Positions 61,835 through 64,000 of a stretch of 64,000 bases of DNA are shown here, piece after piece. Under the pieces are notes generated by a model. The model did no database searches. It saw only the letters and a program-made list of their open reading frames with translations, and was not told the DNA's origin. The stretch is from the NCBI GenBank assembly GCA_037013685.1, contig CM072889.1, forward strand, positions 7,201,976-7,265,975, read 5' to 3'. Origin of the DNA: Acridotheres tristis (lineage: Eukaryota > Chordata > Aves > Passeriformes > Sturnidae). Position numbers and translations under genes: made by a program. Within the stretch, counting starts at the first letter, position 1. Every line of letters starts with the position of its first letter.

Positions 61835-62144
61835 GGTGGCACAGCAGCGATGTGGCACAGCTGCTTCCCAGGCAGTGGGGAGCTGGGGGCCCTCTTCCCA
61901 TGAGACTTCACCAGCACTTACCGCGGCCGGCCGGCGGAGCCGTGGCAGCGTCCCCAGGGCACAGGTGGCGAGGGGTCGCCACCGCGTCCCCGCTTGTGCA
62001 GCCGTGCTGGGACCGCCCCGGACTGATGCGCCAACAACTCGCGGGGCCAGATCCGAGCGGGGCCAAACACCGCGGACGTCACCGCTACCCACTGCTCTCC
62101 CGCCAGCCTCCAGTTCCTGCCTGGTTTATTTAGTCCTTGTGGTA
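61835..62144 (+). promoter_or_regulatory. CpG-dense patch, candidate promoter and first exon
   Basis: From about 61918 to 62110 roughly 25 CpG dinucleotides occur in about 190 bases, against near absence in the surrounding DNA. The core has CCGCGGCCGGCCGGCGG and a GGACGTCACC word resembling a CRE half-site. About 30 bases further, TTGTGGTAAGC contains a good 5' splice site (GTAAGC at 62142), so a plus-strand first exon ending at 62141 is plausible. ORFs exist on both strands (for example 61836-62156 plus) but look like translated GC-rich DNA, not a known protein. No TATA box is seen. It could serve a non-coding RNA, the first exon of a gene to the right, or an orphan CpG island. Confidence 0.45.
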
Positions 62145-64000
62145 AGCACCACCTGAATGCACCGTTTTATCCCCAGCAGGACAGGGCACACCCAGTGAGG
62201 AGAAGCAGAAAGTTCATCGCGGCTCCAGCCAAGCTGGGAGTCTCTGCGAGGTCACTATCAACACGAGCGAGGGGGGCGCATTTGGCTGGGGAACTATGAC
62301 GAGTAAAACTTAAGGAGGCAAAGCGAGGCAAAGTGTCACCTCTATCCAAAGCAGAGCTAGGTAAACCTGCTGCCTATTGGGTTACACCAGCTGCTGTAGC
62401 CCGTTTCCTATAGTAAAGGCACAAATAAACCAGGTTGTGACTGTAAACCTCATATGTTTGCCACCCTGGCACTGTATTTTAGCAGTAGAAGGATTGAAAT
62501 TTTTGAAATTAATAAGTACGTGATTGCTTTCTTTGTGTGTACTTCTGTGGTGCTTGCGTATGGATGGCACACCCCAGCATATCCTGGTCATTGTGAAGCT
62601 GGTCCTTCTGTTTTGGGACTTCAATGCAAGTTTATCTAACTGATCTTCCCAGTCATTGTGATGTTTTTATTTAGCACCTAAAACTGTATTAAATTCTTTT
62701 TCTCCCTTCCCAATACACCGTGTACTTAGGGGGCTGCTGAGCCCCCTGTGCTCCAAGCAGTGTCACCAATTGCCCTTCAGCTAATTCCTGGCAGCCCCCA
62801 TGGCAGAGAATGATTCAAAATGTTGCTAAGCTGCAACATTTTTTTGCATGCATTTTTTTGCATGCTTCCCTCATAAAACCACCAGACTCGGGGGAAGTAA
62901 TTGCTCCATCTCTGGCTTAAGATAACTTCTGACACCATGTAATGCTTTATATAAATACTTGAGTGGCAGGTTTTTCAGGAGAGAAGGTACATTACCTGTC
63001 AAGTGCATGAGCAGTCAGCTGTGGCTGATTTTACTTTGGTGTTTGGAAACTTCTGAAGATCTACTTCAGCAGAACCAGGATTTACCTTTTTGGTACACAC
63101 AGGATGCTCTCAGTAGTTCTGTGTGATTATCAGCAGTCACATATACACCCAAATTATTATTTCATTTCTTACTCATGTTCCTGCTTGCAACCAGATACCT
63201 CAGCCCTAATACTCTTCGACTAGCTCTGCTATCTTTGTATGTACAGTCCTATTTCCTTTGTGGACACAGCACTGAAATATGACCAAGTGTCAAGCCATGA
63301 TGTCAAGGTATAAAGTGCATATGAAAAACAGACTAGCTCAGCAGCACAGCAACCAGTGCCATAGACAGGGGTTTGTGTACAGGTTACATTTTTGTGTGAA
63401 CTGACCTATGTTATAAACACAAGAGAGAAAATTTGCTAGTCAGAATGCTGTTACATAAATAAAGTCATATTTATTTATTTGGCTTAGGAAAATGTTGTGA
63501 CTAAAACATGGAGGGAGATCAAAGTGGCAAAAAACACCCAAACCCCTAAGTAGCACAGTAATAAGTGGTGAGTCCAGCTTCCCTCTTTTATAAACTGGTC
63601 AGATGTGCCAGAGCAAATTCTTAAGCCCTTCAGTGATCACAACAGGAGCAATGCTGCAGAGCATACAGGAGGGGAGGCTGTTCATGGCTAGGTCCTGACC
63701 AACACTGAAAAGTTAGCTAAGGGTGTAGCTGTGGCTAAACCACTGAGCAGCAGTGAATACAGTGAGTGGGGCTGTTCTTTGTTTGAAAAGGAAGCTTTCT
63801 CTTATTAAGAACAAATGGAAATATCTGAGGAAAACTGACTTTTAGAACACTTTAGGAAATGGGCAAATTAGGTCTGACAGAATAGTGATATGTAAAACAA
63901 TGAATCTAATACAAAAGGTGCATCAGGGAATTCTCAAGACAGCTTTCATAATAACAAAGCCAAAAGCTATGCAAGACATGGAAAGATCATTTTCTTTCAA
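62145..64000. other. Non-coding, no gene seen
   Basis: AT-rich apart from a few more CpGs near 62215-62290. Short ORFs only. If the CpG patch is a promoter this would be the first intron. Confidence 0.5.
62838..62865. repeat. Perfect 14-bp tandem duplication
   Basis: ATTTTTTTGCATGC occurs twice without a mismatch. The second half of each unit (GCATGC) is itself palindromic. Confidence 0.85.

Overview
The window reads as nuclear DNA from a bird, most likely a passerine. It is AT-rich and mostly non-coding, with short scattered ORFs that show no recognisable protein family. The interspersed repeats are avian: CR1 LINE copies and several retroviral LTRs. I see no bacterial-type genes, tRNA, rRNA or CRISPR array. 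No host gene could be named. Two minus-strand stretches (2709-2870 and 29649-29895) look like possible terminal coding exons, and a CpG-dense patch near 61.9-62.1 kb looks like a possible promoter with a first exon.

The main feature is a full-length endogenous retrovirus on the plus strand at 33534-40365. It has two nearly identical LTRs (720 and 724 bp), a perfect 5-bp target-site duplication (CCTGG), and a primer binding site complementary to a lysine tRNA. One reading frame runs from 34356 to 39533 and is broken by only three stop codons. It covers, in order, a hydrophobic pre-gag ORF, an array of 13-residue acidic/proline repeats, gag, protease, reverse transcriptase, RNase H and integrase. 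There is no env and no dUTPase. The pol sequence resembles class III (ERV-L-like) avian elements. One opal stop lies inside RT, so the copy is probably not autonomous. Only three substitutions and two run-length differences separate the LTRs, so the insertion is recent.

The ERV landed inside an older CR1 that had already lost an internal segment; the CR1 reads straight through once the ERV and one copy of the duplication are removed. Other retroviral remnants lie within about 14 kb: a 386-bp solo LTR on the minus strand (30807-31192, TSD GGCTTT), a 681-bp solo LTR on the plus strand (42994-43674, TSD ATGAAT), and an older LTR-like block on the minus strand (44075-44572). A separate CR1 3' end lies at about 19.9-20.6 kb.

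The rest is unique-looking intergenic or intronic DNA with a few small structures: a 129-bp near-perfect inverted repeat (10608-10736), four short perfect or near-perfect tandem duplications, A/C-rich and AT microsatellites, and some AT-rich stretches that could be conserved non-coding elements. All calls come from reading the sequence. Family names for repeats rest on recalled features, not on a database search.
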